A stretch of DNA of 64,000 nt, from positions 1,218,089 through 1,282,088 of the forward strand of contig NZ_MSCI01000002.1 of the NCBI RefSeq assembly GCF_002954585.1, read 5' to 3'. The DNA comes from Vibrio chagasii. Lineage in GTDB: Bacteria > Pseudomonadota > Gammaproteobacteria > Enterobacterales > Vibrionaceae. The notes under the pieces are model-generated. The model searched no databases. It was not told the DNA's origin and saw nothing but the letters and a program-made list of their open reading frames with translations. The translations under genes and the position numbers were made by a program. Shown piece by piece: positions 9,501 to 18,334 of this stretch (position 1 is the first letter of the stretch; every line of letters begins with the position of its first letter).

Positions 9501-11434
9501 ACTGTCAGACCACAGACTTCACAGCTATCGGTGTTGGTGATATGGCGGGTGACGTATTTGGTAACGGTATGCTGCTATCTAAGCACATCCGTCTACAAGC
9601 GGCATTTAACCACATGCACATCTTCATTGATCCGAATCCAGATTCAGCATCAAGCTGGGTAGAGCGTGATCGTTTGTTCAATCTACCTCGCTCAAGCTGG
9701 GAAGATTACAATAAAGAACTGATTTCTCAGGGCGGTGGCATCTTCTCTCGTCGAGCGAAGTCTATCTCTCTAACACCTGAAATTCAGAAAATGCTGGGTA
9801 CCAAGAAAGCATCAATGGCGCCAAATGATCTGATCAAAGCGATCTTGTCGATGGAAGTTGATCTACTGTGGAATGGTGGTATCGGTACTTACGTTAAGTC
9901 TTCAAGTGAAACTCACACTGATGTTGGCGACCGTGCTAACGACGTGTTGCGTATCAATGGCGGCGATTTGAAAGCAAAAGTTGTTGGTGAAGGCGGTAAC
10001 TTGGGTATGACTCAATTGGGTCGTATTGAATATGCGCTTACCGGCGGTCGAGTGAACACAGACTTTGTTGATAACGTGGGTGGTGTTGACTGTTCAGATA
10101 ACGAAGTGAACATTAAGATCTTCTTGAATGGCTTGGTGTCTAATGGCGATCTAACCGTTAAGCAACGTAACCAAGTTCTAGAGTCAATGGAAGATGAAGT
10201 TGGTGAGATTGTACTTGATGACGCTTACTGCCAAGCTGAGTCTATTTCGGTAACTGAACACCAAGGCGTGAGCTTAGTTAAAGAGCAAATCCGCTTCATT
10301 CACACAATGGAGAAAGCAGGGTATCTGGATCGTGGTTTGGAATACATCCCTGATGACGAAACTCTGCTAGAGCGTGAGAAGCAAGGTCAAGGCCTGACAC
10401 GACCAGAGCTCTCTGTATTGATCGCTTACGGTAAGATGGTTCTGAAAGAAGACCTTGTGAGCGACGATATTGCGAATGATGAGTTCCATGCTCAACAATT
10501 GATGCAATACTTCCCAACTGAGTTACGCCGTAACTACTCTCAGCACATGGATAACCATCCACTGCGTGCAGAGATCATTGCTACTGCACTTGCTAACCAA
10601 ATGGTTAACGAGATGGGTTGTAACTTCATCACTCGTCTGCAAGAAGAGACGGGCGCAAACATTGTCGATATTGCTAATGCTTACGCGGCATCACGTGAAA
10701 TCTACGGTTTGGGTCAAGTGCTTAAGAGCATCCGTGAACTGGACAACATCGCTAGTTCAGAAGCTCAATATGAGTTGCTGTACCATGTACGTCGTACACT
10801 GCGCCGTTTGACTCGTTGGTTGCTAAGAAACCGTACTGGCAAGCAATCTGTGAAAGCACTGGTTGAACTTTACCAAGGCGATGTAGTGGCTATTACTGAG
10901 AAACTGGACGAAAACCTGGTTGCTTCAGAAGTAGAAGAACATCAAGCAATGGCGCAAGTATGGATTGATCAAGGCGTAACTGCAGAATTGGCGAATTCAG
11001 TAGCGCGTCTGTCTAGCTTGTACTCAGCACTGGATATATCCACAGTGGCCCGTGAAACGGGTAAAACAGTACAACAAGCGTCTAAGCTTTACTTCAATCT
11101 AGGCGACCGTTTGTCTCTGCACTGGTTCTTGAAGCAAATCAATGGTCAAGCAGTCGATAACAACTGGCAAGCATTGGCACGTGCTGCATTCAGAGAAGAT
11201 CTAGATTGGCAACAACGCCAGCTAACGGGTCAGGTACTTAACTGTGGTTGTGGTTCAGATCTTGATGTGATTAAAGCGCTCGATGAGTGGATGGAAAGTA
11301 ACTCTGTTTCGCTTCACCGTTGGGAAAGTATCCTGAACGAATTCAAAGTGGGTTCTGTTCATGAGTTTGCTAAGTTCTCAGTTGCGTTGCGTGAATTGAT
11401 GCTACTGAATCTAAACTGCATGTCTAAAGACTAA
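6593..11434 (+). CDS. gdhB: NAD-specific glutamate dehydrogenase, large (180 kDa) class
   Basis: A 1613-residue enzyme of the Bac_GDH (L-GDH180) class, which oxidises glutamate to 2-oxoglutarate and ammonium with NAD. The ATG at 6593 follows GGAG; the frame opens at a TTG at 6578 that lacks a good site. The catalytic core lies at about residues 800-1160: a GLRWSDR segment, then conserved lysines near 836 and 846 (VPVGAKGGF), GVGDMAGDVFGNGM, and the nucleotide-binding region with VVGEGGNLGMTQ. Long N-terminal (about 1-700) and C-terminal extensions carry ACT-like and helical regulatory parts in this family. It is the largest gene in the window. A terminator follows at once, so it is monocistronic. 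It is probably used in amino acid catabolism. Confidence 0.95.
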   Translation: MTARETVVPVLLEKVYKLIQDKLDLAHRPLVTQLAQHLFSNVSHDDLTQRNESDLYGAVVSLWHHINEKKADEISVRVFNPTVSRQGWQSTHTIVEIVVPDSPFLVDSVKMALTRLDLSSHLMLHNPTQISRSDSGSVVGVSSGEGVFQSLFHIEVDRLSSKAEMTALKTELLDIFTDTSLVVNDWLKMVEKLKEVTDQVEQQKDSIPVDGQRFDETLAFLRWLGEHNFTFMGYKEYDLVSVNGDTELQPTKEQGLGLFANSDRVRNVKLSEFSDSARLEAKKPYVLIVTKGNTASRIHRPAYNDYIGIKKFDKNGKVIGEHRFTGLYTSAVYNQTVETIPLVREKVERILDASGYREGSYSYKALHNILENYPRDELLQAREEELLEVGTGVVQMQDRDLLRLFVRKDPFGRFFSCMVYVTKDRYNTELRRQTQRILKQYFGCEEEVEFTTYFSESPLARTHYIVRVDNNNMDVDVKTIEQNLMEVSSTWDDRLSESIIANFGESKGLPLSKEYMRAFPRSYKEDMMPGSAVADIERLEALSEDNKLGMLFYRPQEEAADSKAVRLKLFYHSAEPIHLSDVMPMLENFGLRVIGESPYEVRKTNGTTYWILDFSMLHKSDQTIDLREARDLFQQAFAAIWAGELDSDGFNRLVLGAGLSGREISILRAYARYMRQVGFPFSQQYIEDTLSHYPDLAKGLVSLFGKRFDPKLKGSAKGQQDLIKKITEQLDHVDSLDDDRIIRRYMEMITATLRTNYYQVDKNKQAKPWLALKMRPSEIPDIPAPVPAFEIFVYAPDIEGVHLRGGKVARGGLRWSDRQEDFRTEILGLVKAQQVKNTVIVPVGAKGGFVCKRQHTMSGRDEIFAEGQRCYKRFIRALLDVSDNIIEGEVIPPKNVVRHDEDDPYLVVAADKGTATFSDLANSVSEEYNFWLGDAFASGGSNGYDHKAMGITAKGGWESVKRHFREMGINCQTTDFTAIGVGDMAGDVFGNGMLLSKHIRLQAAFNHMHIFIDPNPDSASSWVERDRLFNLPRSSWEDYNKELISQGGGIFSRRAKSISLTPEIQKMLGTKKASMAPNDLIKAILSMEVDLLWNGGIGTYVKSSSETHTDVGDRANDVLRINGGDLKAKVVGEGGNLGMTQLGRIEYALTGGRVNTDFVDNVGGVDCSDNEVNIKIFLNGLVSNGDLTVKQRNQVLESMEDEVGEIVLDDAYCQAESISVTEHQGVSLVKEQIRFIHTMEKAGYLDRGLEYIPDDETLLEREKQGQGLTRPELSVLIAYGKMVLKEDLVSDDIANDEFHAQQLMQYFPTELRRNYSQHMDNHPLRAEIIATALANQMVNEMGCNFITRLQEETGANIVDIANAYAASREIYGLGQVLKSIRELDNIASSEAQYELLYHVRRTLRRLTRWLLRNRTGKQSVKALVELYQGDVVAITEKLDENLVASEVEEHQAMAQVWIDQGVTAELANSVARLSSLYSALDISTVARETGKTVQQASKLYFNLGDRLSLHWFLKQINGQAVDNNWQALARAAFREDLDWQQRQLTGQVLNCGCGSDLDVIKALDEWMESNSVSLHRWESILNEFKVGSVHEFAKFSVALRELMLLNLNCMSKD

Positions 11435-11453
11435 TGATTAGATAGACAGTAAT

Positions 11454-11483
11454 AAAGGGCAGGCCATTTGGTCTGCCTTTTTC
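11454..11483 (+). terminator. Rho-independent terminator after the glutamate dehydrogenase gene
   Basis: The stem AAAGGGCAGGCC/GGTCTGCCTTT, with one bulge or mismatch, is followed by T-rich sequence 20 bases after the stop codon. Confidence 0.8.
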
Positions 11484-11588
11484 GTTTTGAGGTGCGATTG
11501 GTTTGGGCTTAGAAAGTGTCAGTCAATTCACTGTGGACTAAAATGATTCGTTGGAAAGTGAAGTAAAGGTGCTCGATATGCTAAATAT

Positions 11589-11604
11589 ACGATAACGTTT
11601 GCTT
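11589..11604 (+). promoter_or_regulatory. PurR-like operator upstream of pyrD
   Basis: The sequence ACGATAACGTTTGCTT matches the PurR operator consensus ACGCAAACGTTTGCGT at 13 of 16 positions, with an intact central AACGTTTGC. pyrD is a PurR target in E. coli. The site lies 130 bases before the pyrD start. A second partial half (GTTAGCAAAC) lies about 30 bases downstream. Confidence 0.5.
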
Positions 11605-11694
11605 AATAAAGAAGCTCATTCGTTAGCAAACTCGATTATCTTACCCTTACAGACAGTAATAGATTGAATAGTTGGGGAAATAAGTAAATAATAT

Positions 11695-11719
11695 CGCCCC
11701 GTTTACACGGGGCTTTTTT
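11695..11719 (+). terminator. Terminator hairpin in the pyrD leader (possible attenuator)
   Basis: A GC-rich stem GCCCCGT/ACGGGGC at 11696-11713 is followed directly by six T and ends only 14 bases before the pyrD ATG. The upstream gene already has its own terminator at 11454-11483. This one therefore either ends a short leader or small RNA, or attenuates pyrD. Confidence 0.75.
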
Positions 11720-11733
11720 CTATCGGAGGCAAA

Positions 11734-12744
11734 ATGCTTTACCGTCTAGCCAGAACTGGCTTTTTCCAACTTGATGCCGAAAAGGCACATGATCTCGCAA
11801 TTCAAAACTTCAAGCGCTTTACTGGCACACCTATTGATCTTTTGTATCGCCAACAATTACCTCACCGACCTGTAGAGTGCATGGGGCTTACTTTCAAAAA
11901 CCCAGTTGGCCTAGCGGCTGGCCTAGATAAGAACGGCGAATGTATTGATGCATTTGGCGCAATGGGTTTTGGCTTTGTAGAAGTAGGGACTGTTACTCCA
12001 CGTCCACAAGCAGGTAACGATAAACCTCGTTTATTCCGTCTTGTTGAAGCTGAAGGTATCATCAACCGAATGGGTTTCAATAACCTAGGTGTAGATAACC
12101 TTGTTGAGAATGTTAAGAAGTCAAACTACGATGGCATTTTAGGCATCAACATCGGTAAAAACAAAGACACGCCAATTGAAAAGGGCGCAGAAGACTACTT
12201 GATCTGTATGGAGAAGGTATATCAATACGCGGGTTACATTGCGGTAAATATCTCTTCACCAAACACACCAGGGCTACGTTCTCTACAATACGGCGAAGCA
12301 CTTGATGATTTGTTGTCTGAACTTAAAGCAAAACAAGCGGAACTAGAAGACAAGCATGGTAAGTATGTTCCTCTAGCTCTTAAGATTGCTCCGGATCTAA
12401 GTGATGATGAAATCAGCCAAATTTGCGAATCATTGATCAAAAATAAGATCGATGGTGTGATCGCAACAAACACGACTTTGGATCGTTCAATTGTCGAAGG
12501 CATGAAACACTGCGACGAAGCGGGTGGTCTAAGTGGACGTCCAGTTCAATCTCGTAGCACTGAAGTAGTTCGTAAACTTCACCAAGAGCTAGGTGATAAA
12601 CTGCCGATCATCGGGGTAGGTGGCGTTGACTCTTATGTTGCTGCAAAAGAGAAAATGATGGCAGGTGCTCAGCTTGTTCAAGTTTACTCTGGTTTTATCT
12701 ACAAGGGTCCACGCCTTGTAGCTGACATTGTCAAAAACCTGTAG
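11734..12744 (+). CDS. pyrD: Dihydroorotate dehydrogenase (quinone), class 2
   Basis: A 336-residue FMN enzyme that oxidises dihydroorotate to orotate in pyrimidine synthesis and passes electrons to the quinone pool at the inner membrane. The N-terminal amphipathic helix region (residues 1-40) is the membrane-associating, quinone-entry part typical of class 2. The active-site serine is Ser175 in [11 protein letters not shown], the same number as E. coli. The phosphate-binding GVGGVDS loop is near the C terminus. The start ATG has a CGGAGG site. The leader carries a PurR-like box and a terminator hairpin, so expression is probably controlled by purines and possibly by attenuation. zapC follows, as in enterics. 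Confidence 0.97.
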   Translation: MLYRLARTGFFQLDAEKAHDLAIQNFKRFTGTPIDLLYRQQLPHRPVECMGLTFKNPVGLAAGLDKNGECIDAFGAMGFGFVEVGTVTPRPQAGNDKPRLFRLVEAEGIINRMGFNNLGVDNLVENVKKSNYDGILGINIGKNKDTPIEKGAEDYLICMEKVYQYAGYIAVNISSPNTPGLRSLQYGEALDDLLSELKAKQAELEDKHGKYVPLALKIAPDLSDDEISQICESLIKNKIDGVIATNTTLDRSIVEGMKHCDEAGGLSGRPVQSRSTEVVRKLHQELGDKLPIIGVGGVDSYVAAKEKMMAGAQLVQVYSGFIYKGPRLVADIVKNL

Positions 12745-12853
12745 TTTACAAACTATGGTCGTTATAGAACATCAATATCAGAAGTATCTATAAACTGACA
12801 TCGTCTTACTAAAAGAGACACTGTAACTCGCTGAGTTGTAGAGAAAAGCGATA

Positions 12854-12884
12854 AGAAAGAGGAATTCATTTCCTCTTTTTTTTT
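12854..12884 (+). terminator. Rho-independent terminator after pyrD
   Basis: The stem AAAGAGGAA/TTCCTCTTT is followed by an unbroken nine-T run. Confidence 0.85.
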
Positions 12885-12965
12885 GCCTATTGCTCAGTAA
12901 AATTACTGCAATTGAAGGTAATTTTGCGTTTTACCTAATGGAATGGTTCAACAGTGTGAGACGAA

Positions 12966-13517
12966 ATGATGCTTAAACCTAGCGATACATGGAGTTGGTA
13001 TTACGATGAGCAGCAATGTTCATTAATGCTAAACCTCGGAGAGGATATGATTTTCAAAACGAATCTGGTCCGCAATAAGCTGGTGGACTGCGCGTTTCGA
13101 GATAATGAATTCACCGTTGATGACGCATCCTCATACCAAACCTTCAAAGAACAAATTTCTGGCTTAGAGCTATCTGAGCCTCGCCAAGCAGAACTTGCGC
13201 TTTACTGCGTGGCTGCGAAGCGTTTCCACAAGCCTGTACAACCAAAGAGTTGGTTCTTCGCACCTCAAGGTGCAGGACATGAGTGTCCTCAGGAAGGGGA
13301 TATTGTACAAATGAATAACGAGCATAGCCTTGGTTACTTCATCGTGTTAGAAGTGGGCGAGTGTGCGAGCTTATGTGCATTTGTAGACCTAGAAGAGTTC
13401 CTACTGACTCCTTCAAAGGGATTACGCTTTGGTGACTCGATCAAGGTGATGCACGATAGAATGCTTGATGCTAACGCGATTCTGCATCAATCTCATCATA
13501 TTGCGATGGTTGGCTAA
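12966..13517 (+). CDS. zapC: Cell division protein ZapC
   Basis: A 183-residue soluble protein lying between pyrD and rlmKL, exactly the position of zapC (ycbW) in enterics, and of the family's length (about 180). It starts with a lysine-proline-rich segment followed by WSWYYD and a central WFFAP, features I associate with ZapC. ZapC binds FtsZ filaments and stabilises bundling at the division site. There are two adjacent ATG codons at 12966 and 12969; either could be used, and no strong Shine-Dalgarno separates them. Terminators on both sides suggest a single-gene transcript. Confidence 0.85.
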   Translation: MMLKPSDTWSWYYDEQQCSLMLNLGEDMIFKTNLVRNKLVDCAFRDNEFTVDDASSYQTFKEQISGLELSEPRQAELALYCVAAKRFHKPVQPKSWFFAPQGAGHECPQEGDIVQMNNEHSLGYFIVLEVGECASLCAFVDLEEFLLTPSKGLRFGDSIKVMHDRMLDANAILHQSHHIAMVG

Positions 13518-13581
13518 CTCAAATTTAATACATCATTTCGGCCATACGTAGCAGCGAACATCCTCATCAAACCTTCCAAAT

Positions 13582-13607
13582 AATCGGCTTAATAGCCGAT
13601 TTTTTTG
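13582..13607 (+). terminator. Rho-independent terminator after zapC
   Basis: The perfect stem AATCGGCT/AGCCGATT with loop TAAT is followed by a T run. Confidence 0.9.
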
Positions 13608-14024
13608 TGCCTAAAAAACCTCATCCTGATAAATGCATCACTCATAAACCATCAAAATAGTGAAGTTAAGACGATTTTTTTACGTTAATTTCACCTTGTC
13701 TACTTCCCCAAAAATGTAATTTACCCATATTTATTCCCTGTTTTTGTTCTTTTGTAGCTAAATTTCACCCTAATTTTTGGCTTGGTGTATACCAGTTTTG
13801 GTGTGAATATAAATTCACAAAGGCGAGTTGCTCGGAAATTGGGTGCTAAACGAGTGAGTTCGTTAGGTCTTATGTTTTAAGGGGATGTGGGTAAGCGATC
13901 GCTTCAGTACTGAGTGTTTGCTAGCCAGTTAGTCGAAAGATTCAATGAAAAGACGAGTTTAGAGTGATGCTCTGGTAACAAAATCAGGTATAATCGAACT
14001 CATTTTTATCAATAAAAGAACACT
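13608..14024 (+). other. Gene-free AT-rich region upstream of rlmKL
   Basis: No convincing reading frame on either strand. It holds a TATAAT box at 13989-13994 that fits the -10 of an rlmKL promoter with a leader of about 24 bases; its -35 is poor. An inverted repeat TGTGAAT/ATTCACA at 13802-13819 has an 8-base centre between TGTGA and TCACA, which is too wide for a normal CRP site. AATTTCACC occurs twice in the AT-rich stretch at about 13686-13770. Confidence 0.5.
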
Positions 14025-16145
14025 ATGAATCAATATCTAGCGGTTACCTCAAACGGCCTTGAGAATTTATTAGTTGAAGAACTAACCCAACTAGGGATTA
14101 CAAACGCAAAACCTGTTCAGGCAGGTGTTAAATTCAAAGCGACCAATGAGCAAATTTATCGTTGTTGTTTGTGGAGTCGTTTGGCTTCTCGATTTGTACG
14201 TGTCCTTTCTGAATTCACTTGTCAGGACGACATGGATTTGTACCTATCGACCACTGCGGTTAACTGGGTGAATCAATTCCATAGCTCTAAGCGTTTTGTG
14301 GTTGACTTTAATGGTACTAACCGCGAAATCCGCAACAGCCAATATGGCGCGATGAAAGTGAAAGACGCTATCGTCGATTGCTTCGAGAAGAAGTCGTTGC
14401 CTCGTCCTTCTATTAGCAAAGAAAACCCAGACGTTCGTATTCACGTTCGTTTACACCGTGACAAAGCGATTCTTGGCCTTGATATGGTCGGCAGCGGTCT
14501 TCACCAGCGTGGTTACCGTCCTGAATCAGGTCGCGCACCGTTGCGTGAAACTCTTGCTGCAGCGATTCTTCTTCGTAGTGGTTGGGACGCAACAAAACCT
14601 TTCTTAGACCCGATGTGTGGTTCAGGTACGCTTGTGATTGAAGCGGCAATGATGGCTGCGAACATGGCCCCGGGTGTTAAGCGTCAGAAATGGTGTTTCG
14701 AAGCTCTAGAAGATTTTCAACCAGAGCTATGGGCTGAAGTTAAGTCAGAAGCGAATGTTCAAGGTCGCCGTGGTGTGAAGAAAGTAGAGTGTAAGTTCTA
14801 CGGCTATGACAACGATGAGCGAATGATCAAGACTGCACGTGACAATGCGCGTCGTGCCGGTGTTGAAGATTTAATTCAATTTGAAGTAGGCGATGCTGCA
14901 CTTGTTAAGCGTCCTGCTGAATTCGACAATGGCGTGGTTGTATCAAACCCACCTTATGGTGAGCGTCTAGGTACTGAACCTGGCTTGATTGCACTATACA
15001 CGGCATTTGGCGCGCAGCTAAAAGCTGAGTTTGGTGGTTGTAACGCATCTATCTTCTCTAGCTCAGACGAGCTTCTAAGCTGCTTGCGTATGCGTGCAGA
15101 CAAACAGTTCAAATTGAATAACGGTGCGTTACCGTGTCACCAAAAGAACTACTCAATCTCCGATCGTCCTATGTCAGAGCGCCCAACAGAGCAACAAGAG
15201 CAGCAGATTGCACCTGATTTCTCGAACCGTCTCAAGAAGAACATCGGCAAAATTGGCAAGTGGGCTAAGAAAGAGCAACTAGATTGTTACCGTATCTATG
15301 ATGCAGACTTACCAGAATACAATGTAGCGATTGACGTATACCCAGGTCACCTTGTGATTCAAGAATACGCTGCGCCTAAAGATGTACCGGAGGAGAAAGC
15401 AAAACGTCGTCTAACCGATATCATCCGTGCTTCTATTCAAGTGACTGGTGTTGAAGCCAATAACGTTGTGTTGAAAGTTCGTCAGAAGCAAAAAGGCCGC
15501 TCTCAATACCAGAAGCTTTCTCAAGATTCGTCGAACCTAGAAGTAAACGAGTACGGTGTTAAGCTGATTGTTAACCTTCACGACTACCTAGATACAGGTT
15601 TATTCCTCGATCATAAGATTACTCGTCGTCGTATCGGTGAAATGGCTGCAGGTAAGGATTTCCTAAACCTGTTTGCTTATACAGGTAGTGCATCTGTACA
15701 TGCTGCTGTGGGTGGCGCACGCTCTACAACTACTGTTGATATGTCTAATACCTACCTAGAGTGGGCGAAAGAGAACATGGATCTTAACGGCCGTGTAGGT
15801 CGTCAGCATCAATTTGTTCAAGCTGATTGTTTACAGTGGTTGGCTAAAGAGCAAGGGTCGTATGATCTGATCTTCATTGATCCACCAACGTTCTCAAACT
15901 CAAAGCGTATGGATCAATCTTTCGATGTTCAACGTGATCATATCCAATTGATGGAGAACCTAAAGCGTCTGCTTCGTGAAGAAGGTACGATTGTTTTCTC
16001 TAACAATAAACGTCACTTCAAAATGGATTTAGAAGCATTAGAAGAGCTAGGCCTTAAAGCTCAGAACATCTCTGCTAAGACATTGCCTCTAGATTTCTCT
16101 CGTAATAAGCATATTCATAACTGCTGGTTGATTACACATAAGTAA
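14025..16145 (+). CDS. rlmL: Bifunctional 23S rRNA methyltransferase RlmKL (G2069 N7 / G2445 N2)
   Basis: A 706-residue fusion of two SAM-dependent methyltransferases, matching E. coli RlmKL (702). It has an N-terminal THUMP RNA-binding domain (about 45-155), then the RlmL methyltransferase with DPMCGSGT at 195-202 and catalytic NPPYGER starting at 308. The RlmK domain follows, with [12 protein letters not shown] as its SAM loop and DPPTFSNSK starting at 619. It modifies G2445 and G2069 of 23S rRNA (E. coli numbering) during large-subunit assembly. The next gene starts 25 bases after the stop with no terminator between, so rlmKL, the glutaredoxin-like gene and uup probably form one operon. 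Confidence 0.95.
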   Translation: MNQYLAVTSNGLENLLVEELTQLGITNAKPVQAGVKFKATNEQIYRCCLWSRLASRFVRVLSEFTCQDDMDLYLSTTAVNWVNQFHSSKRFVVDFNGTNREIRNSQYGAMKVKDAIVDCFEKKSLPRPSISKENPDVRIHVRLHRDKAILGLDMVGSGLHQRGYRPESGRAPLRETLAAAILLRSGWDATKPFLDPMCGSGTLVIEAAMMAANMAPGVKRQKWCFEALEDFQPELWAEVKSEANVQGRRGVKKVECKFYGYDNDERMIKTARDNARRAGVEDLIQFEVGDAALVKRPAEFDNGVVVSNPPYGERLGTEPGLIALYTAFGAQLKAEFGGCNASIFSSSDELLSCLRMRADKQFKLNNGALPCHQKNYSISDRPMSERPTEQQEQQIAPDFSNRLKKNIGKIGKWAKKEQLDCYRIYDADLPEYNVAIDVYPGHLVIQEYAAPKDVPEEKAKRRLTDIIRASIQVTGVEANNVVLKVRQKQKGRSQYQKLSQDSSNLEVNEYGVKLIVNLHDYLDTGLFLDHKITRRRIGEMAAGKDFLNLFAYTGSASVHAAVGGARSTTTVDMSNTYLEWAKENMDLNGRVGRQHQFVQADCLQWLAKEQGSYDLIFIDPPTFSNSKRMDQSFDVQRDHIQLMENLKRLLREEGTIVFSNNKRHFKMDLEALEELGLKAQNISAKTLPLDFSRNKHIHNCWLITHK

Positions 16146-16170
16146 TCAAGAGATTGTATAAGGATATATA

Positions 16171-16431
16171 GTGCTGACTCTATACAGTACAGAAGGGTGC
16201 CATCTATGTGAGATGGCATTCCAACTCACGGAACAGTTAAACATTAGCCATCATGTCAATGTTATTGATATTGCATTCGATGATGAGCTCTTTTCCCGTT
16301 ACGGGGTCACTATTCCGGTACTCAAATTTGAAAGCTCTGACGGTTCTCAACACTCAGAGCTTAACTGGCCATTTGGCTTGTTAGAACTTAATGATTGGTT
16401 AAAGAAGAATGGCATTACTTACAATTCATAA
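16171..16431 (+). CDS. Glutaredoxin-like thioredoxin-fold protein (DUF836 type)
   Basis: An 86-residue small thioredoxin-fold protein starting at GTG 16171. The N terminus LYSTEGCHLCEMA has the redox C-x-x-C motif at the expected place after the first strand, and a cis-proline loop (YGVTIPVLKF) follows in the second half, as in glutaredoxins. It probably acts as a cytosolic disulfide oxidoreductase; the substrate is unknown. It overlaps uup by 23 bases and sits between rlmKL and uup, implying translational coupling in an operon of ribosome-related genes. Confidence 0.8.
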   Translation: MLTLYSTEGCHLCEMAFQLTEQLNISHHVNVIDIAFDDELFSRYGVTIPVLKFESSDGSQHSELNWPFGLLELNDWLKKNGITYNS

Positions 16432-18325
16432 TGGGCAGTTAGCTTTTGGCGATCACCCATTATTAGACCGTGCAGACTTCGCACTGCAAGAAAATGAGCG
16501 TGTTTGTTTAGTAGGGCGCAATGGTGCCGGTAAGTCTACGTTGATGAAAGTGCTTTCTGGCAGCATCATCATGGACGACGGCAAGATGCAAATCACGCAA
16601 GATGTGGTTGTGTCTCGCTTGGAACAAGATCCACCACGTAACGAAGAAGGCACAGTATATGATTATGTGGCTGGTGGCCTTGCTGAGATTGGCGAGCAGC
16701 TAAAGATCTATCATGATCTTCTGGATCTGATCGCAACCGACCCTAGTGAAAAGAATCTAAACCGCCTTACTCGCGTACAAGAACAGTTGGATCACGCTAA
16801 TGCATGGCGTTTTGAAGACCGTGTAACTAATGTTCTGGGCGCTCTAAAGCTGACTGCGGAAACTAAACTGACAGACCTGTCTGGTGGTTGGCAACGTAAA
16901 GCAGCTCTTGCCCGTGCGCTTGTGTGTGACCCTGACGTGCTTCTACTAGACGAACCGACTAACCACTTGGATGTTGCTACTATTGAATGGTTAGAAGGCT
17001 TCCTGAAAGACTTCCGCGGCTCAATCATCTTTATTTCACACGACCGTGCATTCATTAAATCGATGGCAACACGTATCGTAGATCTTGATCGCGGTAAGCT
17101 GAGTTCTTTCCCTGGTGACTACGAAAATTATCTAGTTGAGAAAGAAGAAGCGCTTCGTGTTGAAGAAATGCAGAACGCTGAATTCGATAAAAAGCTCGCT
17201 CAGGAAGAAGTATGGATTCGTCAGGGCATCAAAGCCCGTCGTACTCGTAACGAAGGTCGTGTACGTGCGCTTAAAAAGCTACGTGAAGAGCGTTTGAATC
17301 GTCGCGAAGTGCAGGGTAAAGCGGTTATCCAAATCGATGATGCACAGCGCTCAGGTAAGATTGTATTTGAAGCTGAGAACATTAACTTTGGCTTCGAAGG
17401 CAAACAGATCGTTAAAGACTTCAGCTTCAACATCATGCGTGGCGATCGTATTGCACTGATTGGTCCGAATGGTTGTGGTAAGAGTACTGTTCTTAAGTTG
17501 CTTCTTGACCAGCTAAAACCTGATTCAGGTCGTCTACATTGCGGTACGAAACTTGAGGTGGCTTATTTTGACCAATACCGTGAAATCCTTGACCCAGAGA
17601 AGTCGGTTATCGATAACCTAGCGGATGGTAAGCAAGAAGTAACAGTAGGTGGCCGTGAGCGTCATGCGCTAAGCTACTTACAAGATTTCTTATTCTCACC
17701 TAAACGTGCTCGTACTCCTGTTAAAGCGTTGTCTGGTGGTGAGAAAAACCGTCTGTTGTTAGCTCGTATTTTCCTTAAATCGAACAACTTGCTGATTCTC
17801 GATGAGCCAACCAACGATCTAGATATCGAAACTTTGGAACTTTTAGAAGATTTGCTTGCCAACTATCAGGGTACGCTTCTTTTAGTAAGCCACGATCGTC
17901 AGTTTGTTGATAATACAGTGATGACAAGTTGGATCTTCGAAGGCAACGGCGTGATTGAAGAATTTGTTGGTGGCTACCACGATGCTCAACAACAAAGAAA
18001 GCAGGCGCTTGAATACCGACAGGTTGAAAAGCCATCAAAGCCAACGAAAGTAGTTGAGGAAACTCCCAAAACTGCACCAGTTAAAGCTAAACCTAAGAAG
18101 TTATCGTATAAGCTACAGCGAGAGCTAGAAGCGTTACCACAACGTTTAGAAGAATTGGAAACACAAATTGAAGCTCTTCAGGAAGAAGTTAATGATCCAA
18201 GCTTCTTTTCGAAATCTGTAGAGCAGACACAGCCAGTTTTAGATAAGCTAACTGCGACAGAGCAGGAGCTTGAAGTTGCATTTGAGCGCTGGGAAGAGCT
18301 CGAGGCACTACAACAGGAAAGTTAA
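16409..18325 (+). CDS. uup: ABC-F ATPase Uup
   Basis: A 638-residue ABC-F protein with two ATP-binding cassettes and no membrane domain. Walker A motifs are GRNGAGKST at 36-44 and GPNGCGKST from about 352. Both signatures (LSGGWQRK, LSGGEKNR) and both Walker B/DEPTN stretches are intact. The C-terminal region of about 100 residues (540-638) is lysine- and glutamate-rich and predicted as coiled coil, the known Uup DNA-binding tail. Uup acts on ribosomes and affects transposon excision and fitness in E. coli. The start ATG lies inside the preceding gene. Confidence 0.95.
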   Translation: MALLTIHNGQLAFGDHPLLDRADFALQENERVCLVGRNGAGKSTLMKVLSGSIIMDDGKMQITQDVVVSRLEQDPPRNEEGTVYDYVAGGLAEIGEQLKIYHDLLDLIATDPSEKNLNRLTRVQEQLDHANAWRFEDRVTNVLGALKLTAETKLTDLSGGWQRKAALARALVCDPDVLLLDEPTNHLDVATIEWLEGFLKDFRGSIIFISHDRAFIKSMATRIVDLDRGKLSSFPGDYENYLVEKEEALRVEEMQNAEFDKKLAQEEVWIRQGIKARRTRNEGRVRALKKLREERLNRREVQGKAVIQIDDAQRSGKIVFEAENINFGFEGKQIVKDFSFNIMRGDRIALIGPNGCGKSTVLKLLLDQLKPDSGRLHCGTKLEVAYFDQYREILDPEKSVIDNLADGKQEVTVGGRERHALSYLQDFLFSPKRARTPVKALSGGEKNRLLLARIFLKSNNLLILDEPTNDLDIETLELLEDLLANYQGTLLLVSHDRQFVDNTVMTSWIFEGNGVIEEFVGGYHDAQQQRKQALEYRQVEKPSKPTKVVEETPKTAPVKAKPKKLSYKLQRELEALPQRLEELETQIEALQEEVNDPSFFSKSVEQTQPVLDKLTATEQELEVAFERWEELEALQQES

Positions 18326-18334
18326 GAAGTAATA

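Noticed and set aside
13802..13819. TGTGAAT/ATTCACA palindrome as a CRP site
   Set aside because: Eight bases separate TGTGA and TCACA; CRP needs six.
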